A stretch of 64,000 bases of DNA, taken from Candidatus Manganitrophaceae bacterium (GTDB taxonomy: Bacteria; Nitrospirota; Nitrospiria; SBBL01; Manganitrophaceae). The stretch spans positions 186,001 through 250,000 of the forward strand of contig JACQEZ010000007.1 of assembly GCA_016200325.1 (NCBI GenBank), written 5' to 3'. The position numbers were made by a program, and so were the translations under genes. The notes beneath the pieces are model-generated. The model did not search any database and had not been told where the DNA came from. It saw only the letters and a program-made list of their open reading frames with translations. Positions 1-8,090 of the stretch are shown piece after piece. How positions within the stretch are numbered: the stretch's first letter is position 1; every line of letters begins with the position of its first letter.

Positions 1-2
1 TC

Positions 3-320
3 TTGCTGCTCCGTGGCAGTCCAGGACGCGAATGGGACCCCGTTTCTGTTAGCCGAGAGCTCAGGAGTAATCCGAACTCAGTGACCATGCGTCTGAATCA
101 TCTCTGCACGCGGGGACTGCTGTTGATGAAAGAGTCGCCGTCTCCTCTCTACTTCTACAAACCCAAGACAGAGGAGTTGGATCTGGTGGTTAAAGAATTG
201 GCCGAAGCCTATCGGATGCGTCCGACGCGCGTCATCGAATTTATCTTCTCTAAACAGGCTGATATGTTGCGTGATTTTTCAGATGCGTTTAAGTTCAGAA
301 AGGACGATAAAAATGGCTGA
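3..320 (+). CDS. Winged-helix DNA-binding protein, C-terminal part (cut by window start)
   Basis: The reading frame is open to the window edge, so only the C-terminal 105 residues or so are visible and the TTG at position 3 is unlikely to be the real start. The segment around NSVTMRLNHLCTRGLL looks like the recognition helix of a winged helix-turn-helix and LYFYKPKTEEL like the wing. The stop lies 8 bases inside the next gene (313-320), so this and the two following membrane proteins are probably one operon. A regulator role is inferred from the fold; no operator or partner is visible. Confidence 0.6.
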   Translation: MLLRGSPGREWDPVSVSRELRSNPNSVTMRLNHLCTRGLLLMKESPSPLYFYKPKTEELDLVVKELAEAYRMRPTRVIEFIFSKQADMLRDFSDAFKFRKDDKNG

Positions 321-570
321 GATCGTTTACGTCCTCTCTGCGCTTACAAGCCTGACCTGTGCCCTGCTGCTGCTGAAGGGCTATTTGAGAAGCCACACAC
401 GGTTATTATTCTGGAGTAGTCTCTGTTTCTTCGGTTTAGCGGCAAACAATATCATTCTTTTCGTCGATTTGGTCATTGTTCCTGAAATAGATTTATCAAT
501 ATTGAGGTTGGCGGTGGCCCTTCTCGGACTGATCGTGCTTCTTTACGGTCTGATCTGGGATACCGCATAG
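313..570 (+). CDS. Small membrane protein, DUF5985-like (first of pair)
   Basis: An 85-residue protein with three hydrophobic stretches (about residues 4-22, 32-50 and 60-82), so an inner-membrane protein. It resembles the DUF5985 family, whose function is unknown. The start at 313 is chosen over an upstream in-frame ATG at 271 because AGAAAGGA lies just upstream at good spacing and the 271 start would run deep into the preceding gene. It overlaps the upstream winged-helix gene by 8 bases and is followed 12 bases later by a second protein of the same type, implying coupled translation and perhaps a heteromeric membrane unit. Confidence 0.65.
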   Translation: MAEIVYVLSALTSLTCALLLLKGYLRSHTRLLFWSSLCFFGLAANNIILFVDLVIVPEIDLSILRLAVALLGLIVLLYGLIWDTA

Positions 571-582
571 GGGGAAGAAAAG

Positions 583-846
583 ATGATACAATTTTTGTCC
601 GGTGCGATTATGATGGCCTGCTGCGTCGTAGGACTCTTTTTTCTTCGCTTTTGGAGAGATACGCGAGATCGTCTTTTTATCACCTTTGCCGTAGCGTTCT
701 ATTTGCTGGCGGTTGAACGGATCGTGATATTATTGATGAAAAGTCAATACGAATTCTCCGGTTATCTTTATATGATCCGCTTCTTTGCATTCCTTCTCAT
801 TTTGTGGGCGATTCTCGATAAGAATCGTTTAAAAAACAGCTCATAA
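583..846 (+). CDS. Small membrane protein, DUF5985-like (second of pair)
   Basis: An 87-residue protein with three predicted membrane segments (about residues 3-22, 31-52, 62-79) and basic loops containing RFWRDTRDRLF. It belongs with DUF5985, a family that often occurs in tandem copies next to small regulators, as here. The GGGGAAGAAAAG upstream gives a strong ribosome binding site. It is the last gene of the short operon starting before the window. No catalytic motif is visible and the function is unknown. Confidence 0.7.
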   Translation: MIQFLSGAIMMACCVVGLFFLRFWRDTRDRLFITFAVAFYLLAVERIVILLMKSQYEFSGYLYMIRFFAFLLILWAILDKNRLKNSS

Positions 847-1231
847 GCCACTCGAATTCTCACCTTAACTTAGAATGCAGCACGAGGATGCCTATCTCTT
901 CTTCCCGTCTATTTTAAGTGATCAATAATAGCCTCTGGAGCAGCCGCCTATCAGCAGGATAGGGTTGAGCTCAGCAAGCTGGTCCAGCAAGCGACACTCT
1001 ATCTTCAAAAGAGAAGCCGATAAGAGGCAAGGCAATACGATCTTCCATTCGGATACAATCCGTTCCAGGCCCATCCTCAATCTCGAACCGGATCATCGAA
1101 TGCACAACTGGAAATAAAAATCGTTCTAACGGATCCTCTCCTGATCTGACGTGATGAATCAATCTTGGGTCAAATGGGTTTAGATGAAGTGGACGGTGCA
1201 TTACATAACACGTCCTATTTACTCGTGGCCC
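847..1231. other. Intergenic region with no supported gene
   Basis: About 385 bases without a convincing gene. A 76-codon frame on the minus strand (971-1201) has no good ribosome binding site and no family resemblance, and was not accepted. No tRNA-like fold or strong terminator was recognised. Confidence 0.4.
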
Positions 1232-1260
1232 TTGACATCTAAATCTAAAAGAGGATACTT
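1232..1260 (+). promoter_or_regulatory. Candidate sigma70 promoter
   Basis: A perfect -35 box TTGACA (1232-1237) is followed after 16-17 bases by GATACT/ATACTT (1254-1260). Transcription would begin near 1266 and give a leader of about 120 bases before the ATG at 1389. An alternative reading is that GAGGA inside this stretch is the ribosome binding site of a 58-codon ORF at 1261-1437. Confidence 0.4.
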
Positions 1261-1388
1261 ATGTATATAAACTTTGTATACAAAATAAATGCGCTGAATT
1301 TTATAAGCTGTCATGAAGACATTCTATCGATCGGTCCTAGAGGACCTTTTCTCGGATATCACCAGGTTTTCAAAATTCCGGAGGATGG

Positions 1389-1652
1389 ATGCACCCTAAA
1401 AGAAGGTATAAATGGACGTCGAGGGAAGAGAAATTGATTATCGTTTATTTAATTGAAATTGTTTTAACCGTCATTTTGCTTAATTGGTACATCCATTCGG
1501 GCAACGATTTTAGATTGTTTAGACTCCTGGAGGGTCTCTATCGGACGAATCAACTGGATGCGAAAGACAATACAATATCAAAAAATAAATCAGGTGAAGC
1601 GGATCTTATTTCATCTAAAAATAAACCTCAGTTTGCTGCTGGACAACCTTAA
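1389..1652 (+). CDS. Small hypothetical protein with one membrane segment
   Basis: An 87-residue frame starting MHPKRRYKWTSREEK, followed by one hydrophobic helix (about residues 18-35) and a polar C-terminal tail rich in Lys, Asn and Asp. A GGAGG lies just upstream of the ATG (1379-1383). The order of a basic N-terminus, a single helix and an exported polar tail suggests a membrane-anchored small protein. It has no recognised family. A 58-codon ORF (1261-1437) overlaps it in another frame, and only one of the two is likely to be real. Confidence 0.4.
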   Translation: MHPKRRYKWTSREEKLIIVYLIEIVLTVILLNWYIHSGNDFRLFRLLEGLYRTNQLDAKDNTISKNKSGEADLISSKNKPQFAAGQP

Positions 1653-1857
1653 TTTATCTCCCTTCACCCTTCAACGAATCTGCGGTCTGATGGATATATG
1701 GCCCGGCGGGTCGGCGAAAAGGGCTGCGATCTGTCGAGGAGTTTCGTTTGAGGAGAAGGCCGTAAAAATAGAAGTGTTCATCAGGCGGTTGGAGATTGTT
1801 TAAGTTCATTTTGCCACGAAATGAACAGAAGAGGTGGAAACTCGGATTTGATATAAA

Positions 1858-3009
1858 ATGAATAGAAGTGAGCAACAGGAATCGCCGCGAATGAATGTCG
1901 ATATTTGGCCTCAAACCGAATCTGCAATCATTCGTTACGGGGCCTCTATCCTCGCCAGCCTGATCGGATTTTTAATTTCCTATTTTTTATTTCCCCTCTT
2001 TCTCAGTCCGGTCTTTTTTCTTCCCTTTATTGCTGTCATGATCAGCGCGTTATATGGAGGATGGGGGCCTGGACTCCTCGCCGTATTTTTATCCGGTATA
2101 TCATTTATCTATTATCTATTGCCTCTGACCGATCCGTCGGGTCATCCCGTCAGTCATTTAATTCGTCTTGATGTCTTTCTTCTCTTTTCCTTGCTCATCT
2201 GCTGGATCAGTGCTTCTTTCCGATCCGCATACCGGGCCCTGGTGGCCGCACGGGCCGAGGCGGAAGAGGCGAACAAATATAAATCTCAGCTGATTGCCAA
2301 TGTTTCTCACGATTTGAGAACGCCGCTGAACGCGATTATCGGTTACACGCAGCTTCTGCGTTACAAAACGTATGGTCCGATTTGCGAGCCACAAGACAGC
2401 GCGCTGGAAGGAATTCAACGAAATGCCGGAGATCTCTTGAAGATGGTGAATGATATTCTGGATCTTGCTAAAATCGAGTCTGGAAAATTGCCGGTCAAGA
2501 TCGCTTCAGTTGAAATTTCCCAACTCATTGAAGAAGTTTTATCGGAGGTCCGACCCCTGACAGACCAGAAGGGCCTCCTTCTACAATACCCTCTTCCCCA
2601 AAGGCTCCAGCCGATTGAATCGGATCGGATGAAGATCAAGCAAATTCTCATTAACCTTCTCTCCAATGCCATCAAATTTACGAATAACGGAATGATTAGA
2701 GTCATGGCCAAAGATCGAGAAGATCACCATGGGATTGAAATCCTGGTTCAGGACACGGGGATTGGGATCCGACCGGAGGCGCTCCCTAAAATTTTTGAGA
2801 GTTTTTATCAGATCGACGGAATGGACAAACCCAAAGGGAGTGGTCTGGGTCTGGCTATTGTGAGGGATTTGACCCATTTACTCAATGGAGAAATTGAGGT
2901 TGACAGCAAATGGGGAGCGGGATCGACCTTTACACTCTTTTTGCCCTACCGGATTTTCTCAGAGCGTCCCTTCGGAGCCGCGGACCGAATCCAAAGGAAA
3001 ATGGATTAA
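1858..3009 (+). CDS. Sensor histidine kinase with DUF4118 membrane domain
   Basis: A 383-residue orphan sensor kinase. The N-terminus (about residues 25-120) has four hydrophobic helices of the DUF4118 (KdpD-type) domain, without a periplasmic sensor domain. The HisKA domain carries the H-box NVSHDLRTPLNAI with phospho-acceptor His151. The HATPase domain shows the N-box (ILINLLSNAIKFT), G1 (VQDTGIGI) and G2 (GSGLGLAI). ATG 1858 is used, but ATG 1891 has a better GGAA-type ribosome binding site and would remove 11 residues. No response regulator is adjacent, and the gene converges on chrA. Stimulus and partner cannot be told from sequence. Confidence 0.85.
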   Translation: MNRSEQQESPRMNVDIWPQTESAIIRYGASILASLIGFLISYFLFPLFLSPVFFLPFIAVMISALYGGWGPGLLAVFLSGISFIYYLLPLTDPSGHPVSHLIRLDVFLLFSLLICWISASFRSAYRALVAARAEAEEANKYKSQLIANVSHDLRTPLNAIIGYTQLLRYKTYGPICEPQDSALEGIQRNAGDLLKMVNDILDLAKIESGKLPVKIASVEISQLIEEVLSEVRPLTDQKGLLLQYPLPQRLQPIESDRMKIKQILINLLSNAIKFTNNGMIRVMAKDREDHHGIEILVQDTGIGIRPEALPKIFESFYQIDGMDKPKGSGLGLAIVRDLTHLLNGEIEVDSKWGAGSTFTLFLPYRIFSERPFGAADRIQRKMD

Positions 3010-3144
3010 AGTGATTCAATGAATAAAAAAAGGCTGTTGATCCGCTGTTGAGCCAAAAATAAAGAGCCCGTTGATCTGTAGAGATCGCAGAAAAAGAGTC
3101 AGTGGCGGTCCGGTTTACACGGATCTGTCGGCGCGTCACCCACT

Positions 3145-4374
3145 TCATCTCACCATGACTCCTTTCAAGATCAGACCAGCCGCCCCTGCCGCAAGAATAA
3201 TAAACGGCTCCGGGATCTTTTTGACCTTGATCATCAGGAAGAGGGTGATCAGGCAAATCAGCGCTGTCGGAACATCGATCACCGCTCTCCGGCCGAGCAC
3301 AAAAGCCGCGCCGGCGATGGCGCCCGTCGCTGCGGCGGTCACCCCCTCTACAAAGGCGTTGATCTGTTTGTTCTGCGCGAAGCGGCGATAATAAGGGGCC
3401 GGAATGATGACGAAGAGGTAACAGGGAAGAAAAACGCCGATCGCCGCAGCGGTCGCACCGAGAAAACCGGCGACCAGGTATCCGATGAAAGCGACGGTGA
3501 TCACGACCGGCCCGGGGGTGATCATCGCGACGGCGACCGCATCGAGAAACTGCCGCTCCGTGAGCCAGTGGAAGTCATTGACCACCCCTCCATGAAGAAA
3601 AGGGACGATCGCCAACCCGCTGCCGAAGACAAACGCCCCCGCCTCGGCAAAGTAGAGGCCGATCTTCCAGAGAATATCGGCCGATGCAGGCCCAGATAGG
3701 CCGGTGAGAAGCCATCCGGGCGATGAGATCAGTCCCAATAGCGCCGGCCTGGAAGAAATGCGGGGAGGCGCTTTAATGAGGAGCGCGACCACGCCGCAGA
3801 GAAGGAAGACCCAGATGATCTCGGATTCCGTCCAGGCTGTGACCAGGGCACTGACCCCGAAGAGAGACCAAAGGAGCCAATCTTTGGCGAGGGTCATCCG
3901 AACCAGTTTAAAAGCGCTCCGGGCGATGATGGCAATGACCGCGGCGCCGATCCCGTAAAACGCGCCTTGCATCCAGGGAAGGCCGCCGAAATTCAGGTAA
4001 AGCGCGGAAAGCGCAATCACCATAATAAATGAGGGAAGAATGAAAGCGAGGCTGACGAGACTCGCCCCCAACACGCCGGCGCGGACCCATCCCAGATAGA
4101 TTGCAAGCTGCGCCGCCAGAGGGCCCGGCGCAAGTTGCGCGAGCGCCAGGCCCTCTTTATAGTCCTGTTTGGAAATCCAGCGCCGCTCTTCCACCAGATC
4201 TCGCTGCATGTAACCGGTGAGCGCAATCGGCCCGCCGAAGCCGAATGTGCCGAGACGAACAAAATAGACAAGGAGCTCCCGCAAGGTGCAGGGACGCAGC
4301 TCCGTTGATCCCGGCGGGGCTGCGGCGGCCGCGGCATTGGGAGTTTGGTCTGCTTTACTTTCAATCTTGCTCAT
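3145..4374 (-). CDS. chrA: Chromate efflux transporter ChrA
   Basis: A 409-residue inner-membrane protein of the long-chain CHR family with two homologous halves of about 180 residues, each starting near a conserved F-GG-P motif (LGTFGFGGPIALTG in the first half; EAGAFVFGSGLAIVPFLHGG in the second). The family exports chromate from the cytoplasm by proton-motive force. It is the last gene of a leftward operon chrB - DUF1259 gene - chrA. AGGAGG lies very close to the ATG. The first 30 residues are an Ala/Pro-rich extension before the membrane core. The assignment is firm from motifs and neighbours. Confidence 0.93.
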   Translation of the reverse strand: MSKIESKADQTPNAAAAAAPPGSTELRPCTLRELLVYFVRLGTFGFGGPIALTGYMQRDLVEERRWISKQDYKEGLALAQLAPGPLAAQLAIYLGWVRAGVLGASLVSLAFILPSFIMVIALSALYLNFGGLPWMQGAFYGIGAAVIAIIARSAFKLVRMTLAKDWLLWSLFGVSALVTAWTESEIIWVFLLCGVVALLIKAPPRISSRPALLGLISSPGWLLTGLSGPASADILWKIGLYFAEAGAFVFGSGLAIVPFLHGGVVNDFHWLTERQFLDAVAVAMITPGPVVITVAFIGYLVAGFLGATAAAIGVFLPCYLFVIIPAPYYRRFAQNKQINAFVEGVTAAATGAIAGAAFVLGRRAVIDVPTALICLITLFLMIKVKKIPEPFIILAAGAAGLILKGVMVR

Positions 4375-4399
4375 GACCTCCTATCCCTATGCGTTATCA

Positions 4400-5350
4400 T
4401 CATTGAGGCGCCATTTTGTCCAGCGCATTTTTTAAACCTTCGGCCAGCTTGGTCGAGGGACCGGCCCCCCAGAAATGCATGAAGAAGAGACGGGGCTCTT
4501 CCGAGACCAGATGATTGTGAAGGGCCGTCACCTCGATGCCGTTCTCCCGAAGGGCCTGGGTCACCGGCTGGATCTCTTTATCGATCAAGACGAAGTCGCC
4601 GGTCGTGACCGTTTTTTCTTTTCCAGGCTGAAAATTGATGGCCGTCGCCAGCCCCATGAACGGCGGGATCTCTACCCCGTTGACCCTGATCGGCTCTTTT
4701 CGGGGAATACCATATTGGATCACGCCGTTTTTGACCTTTCCCTCTTTCCCCAAGATCGCATCAATCTTTTTGGCCTCCGCCATTTCATCTGCTCCAGCGG
4801 CTCCCTTCCCTGAGTCCTGTGAAGCCTTCAAAGGGGTTCCCGTTAACTGGAGGGCCTCTTTTAGATGAGCGGCGAGCTGCTCCGCATTTCCCTTCCCTAG
4901 GAAATGCATGTACATCACCTTCGGTTTCTCGCCGATTAAGTGATTATGAATCGCGGTGATCTCTATTCCCTTTTCTTTGAGTTTCGACTCTACTTGCTTG
5001 ACCTCTTCTTCTTTCAAGACGATATCCCCGAGGGCAATCACCTCGTTTCCGACCGGTTTGAAGGCGGCCCACGTGCCGAGCGCAAGGCCCGGTTTAAGCT
5101 GAACGCCTTCGAGGGTGACATTCAGATCGGTCCGGGGAAAACTGATTTTCAGAACGTCTTTATTCATCTCCCCGGGGCGGTCGAAAACCGCCTCGATCTT
5201 TTTCTGATCGAGCGGGGTTTCTGAAGCAGGGGCAGGCTGCTCCGCTCCTACGAACGAGATTCCGATGAGCGAAGCGAACAGGATTATCCCAATGCTTCCC
5301 CATATAAAAGGATTGGTCTTTTGTCGAAAGGGTCTCTTTATTGACGTCAT
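4400..5350 (-). CDS. Exported DUF1259 protein with two tandem domains
   Basis: A 316-residue protein. The N-terminal signal anchor (SIGIILFASLIGISFVGA) is followed by two copies of the DUF1259 (LppY/LpqO) domain, about residues 55-175 and 195-315. Each copy has a paired motif: ALHNHLV...FFMHFWG in the second and AIHNHLI...MYMHFLG in the first. The conserved His residues suggest metal or ligand binding, but the family is uncharacterised. The start at 5350 has GGAGGAT directly upstream; a longer frame to 5386 lacks this. Its place between chrB and chrA suggests a periplasmic role in chromate tolerance, which is inference from context. Confidence 0.8.
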   Translation of the reverse strand: MTSIKRPFRQKTNPFIWGSIGIILFASLIGISFVGAEQPAPASETPLDQKKIEAVFDRPGEMNKDVLKISFPRTDLNVTLEGVQLKPGLALGTWAAFKPVGNEVIALGDIVLKEEEVKQVESKLKEKGIEITAIHNHLIGEKPKVMYMHFLGKGNAEQLAAHLKEALQLTGTPLKASQDSGKGAAGADEMAEAKKIDAILGKEGKVKNGVIQYGIPRKEPIRVNGVEIPPFMGLATAINFQPGKEKTVTTGDFVLIDKEIQPVTQALRENGIEVTALHNHLVSEEPRLFFMHFWGAGPSTKLAEGLKNALDKMAPQ

Positions 5351-5431
5351 GGTATCCTCCAATCTGACATGTATCCTCTTCTCCAAAGAAAGTGAGAAAA
5401 GGTGAGAGGTTTAATTCAGCGTTGCCGCGAC

Positions 5432-6412
5432 TCATTCGCGCTTTCTTCTAAAATATTCATAGAGATCATTAAAGAGGGCCATCCCTCGATCCAGCCGGCC
5501 TTCATCCTCCTTATGGGCTAGAATCATCCCGGCAATCAATCGGTCGATGCCCAGTGTTTCCGGCCGGCCGAACCTTTCATCCTTCAGATCGATGTCATGG
5601 ACGATTTCAGCGATCGGTCGAAGGGCGGCTTCTTTGAGGTCGGTCCGCGCGATCAGGACTTCAAAGGTGCATCGACTTCCCTGATGGGTAAACTCTGCGT
5701 CGAACATATCGAACCGCAGCTCATCCTTTTTGGGTTGATATCCCTTGCTGAGAACAAATTTGAATTCTGCCTTTGGATCGATAAAACGGCGGATCAGCCA
5801 GGCGCTGGCAATTCGATCGATATGAACCCCCTTGCGAGTCACCCAGGTCCGGTCTTGGAGATCTTCAAGACGAAAAGAAGGGGCTGCAGACTCGACCGGT
5901 CCACGCTGTAGTTCACCCAAGTACGCCTCCAGTCCCGAGATCGCCCGCTCGGCGACCTGCCGTTGAGGGGTATTGAAGAAGTCGATGAGGGTCACTTCTG
6001 CAAATTGCCGCTTGAGACGGACGAGATGGTCCTCAATCTCTCCCAGGCGGTCTCCCGAACGCTTCGTTTCTGAGGGGACGGTCTTCAGAATCGCGCGCGC
6101 TTCTTCAGCAAGCTGGCTGTAGTCGGCCTCGCGCGCGGCATGGAAGAGCGCTTCGATTTGTGAATCAGAGAGGCCGTCGACGAATCGCGCTTCACAAATG
6201 GAGACATCGCCTCCTCCTTCCACAATCTCCCGAAGCACCCACTGGAAGTCTTCATAAGTGGAATCGTTTTTAGGAAGGACATAGACCGAATTCTTGATCG
6301 CGACGGCGCCGAGCTTCTGCAGCCGCCGCCAGATCTTCACGCGGAAGTAGTTCGGTTTCGGCGGGATTTGATGGATGAGAAGAATCCATTTTTTTTCGCT
6401 TTTCTCATTCAC
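5432..6412 (-). CDS. chrB: Chromate resistance protein ChrB (N and C domains fused)
   Basis: A 326-residue protein with the ChrB N-terminal domain (about residues 1-150; WILLIHQIPPKPNYFRVKIW and KNSVYVLP) and the ChrB C-terminal domain (about 185-320; WVTRKGVHIDRIASAWLIRR, IDPKAEF, TFEVL). ChrB proteins are reported chromate-responsive regulators of chr operons. The GTG at 6412 is chosen as start because AGGAGA lies 4-5 bases upstream; the longer frame to 6460 would begin on top of the promoter. It is the first gene of the chrB - DUF1259 - chrA operon. Confidence 0.9.
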   Translation of the reverse strand: MNEKSEKKWILLIHQIPPKPNYFRVKIWRRLQKLGAVAIKNSVYVLPKNDSTYEDFQWVLREIVEGGGDVSICEARFVDGLSDSQIEALFHAAREADYSQLAEEARAILKTVPSETKRSGDRLGEIEDHLVRLKRQFAEVTLIDFFNTPQRQVAERAISGLEAYLGELQRGPVESAAPSFRLEDLQDRTWVTRKGVHIDRIASAWLIRRFIDPKAEFKFVLSKGYQPKKDELRFDMFDAEFTHQGSRCTFEVLIARTDLKEAALRPIAEIVHDIDLKDERFGRPETLGIDRLIAGMILAHKEDEGRLDRGMALFNDLYEYFRRKRE

Positions 6413-6439
6413 AGTGTCTCCTATACCAGTTGATCTGAT

Positions 6440-6467
6440 CCTATAGAGCAACCGTATCAATTGTCAA
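6440..6467 (-). promoter_or_regulatory. Promoter of the chromate operon
   Basis: On the minus strand TTGACA (6462-6467) is followed by a 16-base spacer and TATAGG (6440-6445). This places transcription start about 20 bases before the chrB GTG start. The heptamer TATAGGA occurs twice around the -10 and start region and could be an operator half-site for ChrB autoregulation, which is speculation. Confidence 0.6.
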
Positions 6468-6496
6468 GTCGCCTTACTTTTTCTTAAAAGGCTTGA

Positions 6497-6847
6497 CGCC
6501 GCCGCGGTCCTTTGTGCCGGCGGTGGTCTCGTACGGTATATGTTTTGCTCCCCCGGACCCGCGCGTCGGCCGAGATCGAGATCGGACATAGACAGGAGGG
6601 TAAGGAATGGAACTTCTTTATCAAGGACAACGGGGTCGGATTTGACCCGCAATATGCCGACAAGCTCTTCGGTGTTTTCCAGCGCCTGCATCGGGCCGAT
6701 GAGTTTGAGGGGACCGGCATCGGGTTGGCCAATGTCCGTCGGATCATCTCTCGCCATGGGGGCCGCACCTGGGCCGACGGCCGTTTGGATGGCGGCGCCG
6801 TTTTCACTTTTTCGTTGCCGAAGAAAGAAGGGGATTCTGATGGCTGA
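6497..6847 (+). pseudogene. 5'-truncated histidine kinase remnant (ATPase domain only)
   Basis: The frame holds only the last 110 residues or so of a phytochrome-type sensor kinase: G1 box [37 protein letters not shown] with the G2 box, and the terminal GGRTWADGR...GAVFTFSLP. In-frame TGA at 6494 closes it upstream, and similarity begins abruptly just after where the N-box should be. HisKA, sensor domains and N-box are missing, so it cannot be an active kinase. It overlaps the start of the response regulator by 8 bases, the original operon arrangement. The truncation point lies about 30 bases from the chromate operon promoter. Confidence 0.75.
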
Positions 6848-7295
6848 TTTTAGAAGCATCCTCCTGGCGGAGGACAATGCGGAAGATGTTGAGCTGACGC
6901 TGGAGGCGCTCTCCCGGCATAATCTTGCGAATAAGGTGATTGTCGCCCGGGATGGCTCGGAAACCCTCGACTACCTTTATTGTCGGGGAAAATTTAAGTC
7001 CCGGCCGCCCGAACCGCCGGCGGTCGTTCTGCTTGATATCAAGATGCCGAAGGTAAACGGGCTACAGGTGTTAAAGACAATTAAAATGGATGACCACCTG
7101 AAAACAATTCCGGTGGTCATGTTGACCTCTTCGCGCGAAGAGCCCGACCTGGCGGCGAGTTATAAACTCGGCGTGAATGGCTATGTTGTGAAGCCGGTCG
7201 GCTTTCAGGAATTCATCAAAGCGGTCAGCGAACTCGGGATTTTTTGGGCCATTCTCAACGAACCTCCGCCGGGGAGCGTTAGGAAGGCGATCTAG
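6840..7295 (+). CDS. Single-domain response regulator, Rcp1-like
   Basis: A 151-residue stand-alone receiver domain: acidic pair in [13 protein letters not shown], phospho-acceptor Asp66 in LLDIKMPK, Thr96 and Lys118 in YVVKPV. Length and the insert [11 protein letters not shown] match Rcp1-type regulators that pair with phytochrome-like kinases. There is no output domain, so it probably works by protein contact or phosphotransfer. Its start overlaps the end of the truncated kinase by 8 bases. Because the upstream kinase has lost its 5' part, this gene may have no native promoter or partner unless another kinase serves it. Confidence 0.85.
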   Translation: MADFRSILLAEDNAEDVELTLEALSRHNLANKVIVARDGSETLDYLYCRGKFKSRPPEPPAVVLLDIKMPKVNGLQVLKTIKMDDHLKTIPVVMLTSSREEPDLAASYKLGVNGYVVKPVGFQEFIKAVSELGIFWAILNEPPPGSVRKAI

Positions 7296-7376
7296 AGACG
7301 GGAGAGGGGGATCGGGGATGAGGCGACGAGAAGAATATATAAAACGGCAAAAAAGTATCAACGACCGAACACCCTG

Positions 7377-7409
7377 TTAAGGGGCGGATCGCACGGTCGC
7401 GTCCCTTAA
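7377..7409. terminator. Hairpin between convergent genes
   Basis: TTAAGGG (7377-7383) pairs with CCCTTAA (7403-7409), with further GC pairing inside. It lies between the response regulator and the converging HMA gene and is followed by A-rich sequence on the plus strand and TTCTGTTTT before it, so it may work as a terminator for both. Confidence 0.45.
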
Positions 7410-7416
7410 AACAGAA

Positions 7417-7788
7417 TTAGATCAGCGCAGCGAGCATCGAAAAGGCGGAATCTCCGAGCGCCGTCTCTACCACCGCGCCGCAAACTGTTTTGCCGAGAAA
7501 AAGACCGACGTTGGACGCGGCGGTGTAAATGACCTGGTCATGGGTGACCGCTTTGGATTCGTCAAAATAACGTGCTTGTTTCAACCGGTCGAGGATTGCC
7601 TCCGGCTGGAGATTGTTCTGATCATAATGAATGGTGATGCTGCCGGTCAGGATGTTGACGGCCACAGAGTCGACCCCGTCAATGGACTTTAAGAGTCCTT
7701 CGACGATCTCTGCTTTCGCCGGGTTCCGCTTTACCGCCGGGCTTTTGATCCGAAGCCGTCCCGGGATCTGATGGATGTAATAGCTCAT
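7417..7788 (-). CDS. Heavy-metal-associated (HMA) domain protein
   Basis: A 123-residue protein. Residues 1-75 form an HMA-like ferredoxin fold (YYIHQIPGRLRIKSPAV, LKSIDGVDSVAVNILTGSI, ITIHYD), as in the N-terminal part of some metal P-type ATPases, but without the classic CxxC. The C-terminal part holds a hydrophobic helix (SNVGLFLGKTVCGAVVETAL), suggesting membrane association. The start at 7788 has GAAGGAG five bases upstream; the longer frame to 7845 lacks a comparable site. A role in metal handling is inferred from the fold. Confidence 0.7.
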   Translation of the reverse strand: MSYYIHQIPGRLRIKSPAVKRNPAKAEIVEGLLKSIDGVDSVAVNILTGSITIHYDQNNLQPEAILDRLKQARYFDESKAVTHDQVIYTAASNVGLFLGKTVCGAVVETALGDSAFSMLAALI

Positions 7789-7874
7789 CTTAACTCCTTC
7801 GCGGATAGTTTTACGAACGTTTTGCAATTTGGATAAGCAGAGCATCTCAGTCGGACCGCTTCCTCCTCCCTTTT

Positions 7875-8090
7875 CTAGAGATGCATCGGTCTTCCGCAGG
7901 CCGGGCAGCTCGGCTTCGCTTTGATTTCTGTTCTCTTCGATCCGAATGTAAATTGTCTGCCACAGAGCAAACAGAGAAAGCGCTTCCTTCCGGTCCAGGC
8001 CTTTCCATATTTGTAGTAGGCGGTGGACTTACAAGAAGGGCACTTGGTTTCGGGGATCTTCTCGGCAGAGGTGGTAGACGTCAGTATCAT
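7875..8090 (-). CDS. Small zinc-ribbon protein
   Basis: A 71-residue protein with three Cys pairs: CPSC near residue 18, CLLC near residue 40, CPAC near residue 62. The motif CPSCKSTAYYKYG...RFLCLLCGRQF resembles the zinc ribbon at the N-terminus of IS1-type and related transposases, but no catalytic part follows in this strand. It could be a stand-alone nucleic-acid-binding protein or a remnant of a transposase. It lies 86 bases upstream of the HMA gene on the same strand. Confidence 0.55.
   Translation of the reverse strand: MILTSTTSAEKIPETKCPSCKSTAYYKYGKAWTGRKRFLCLLCGRQFTFGSKRTEIKAKPSCPACGRPMHL

Noticed and set aside
971..1201. Minus-strand ORF of 76 codons in the first intergenic region
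   Set aside because: No ribosome binding site at a useful distance and no recognised fold.
1558..1803. Plus-strand ORF of 81 codons after the small membrane ORF
   Set aside because: Overlaps the better-supported ORF at 1389 in another frame and lacks a start signal or family likeness.
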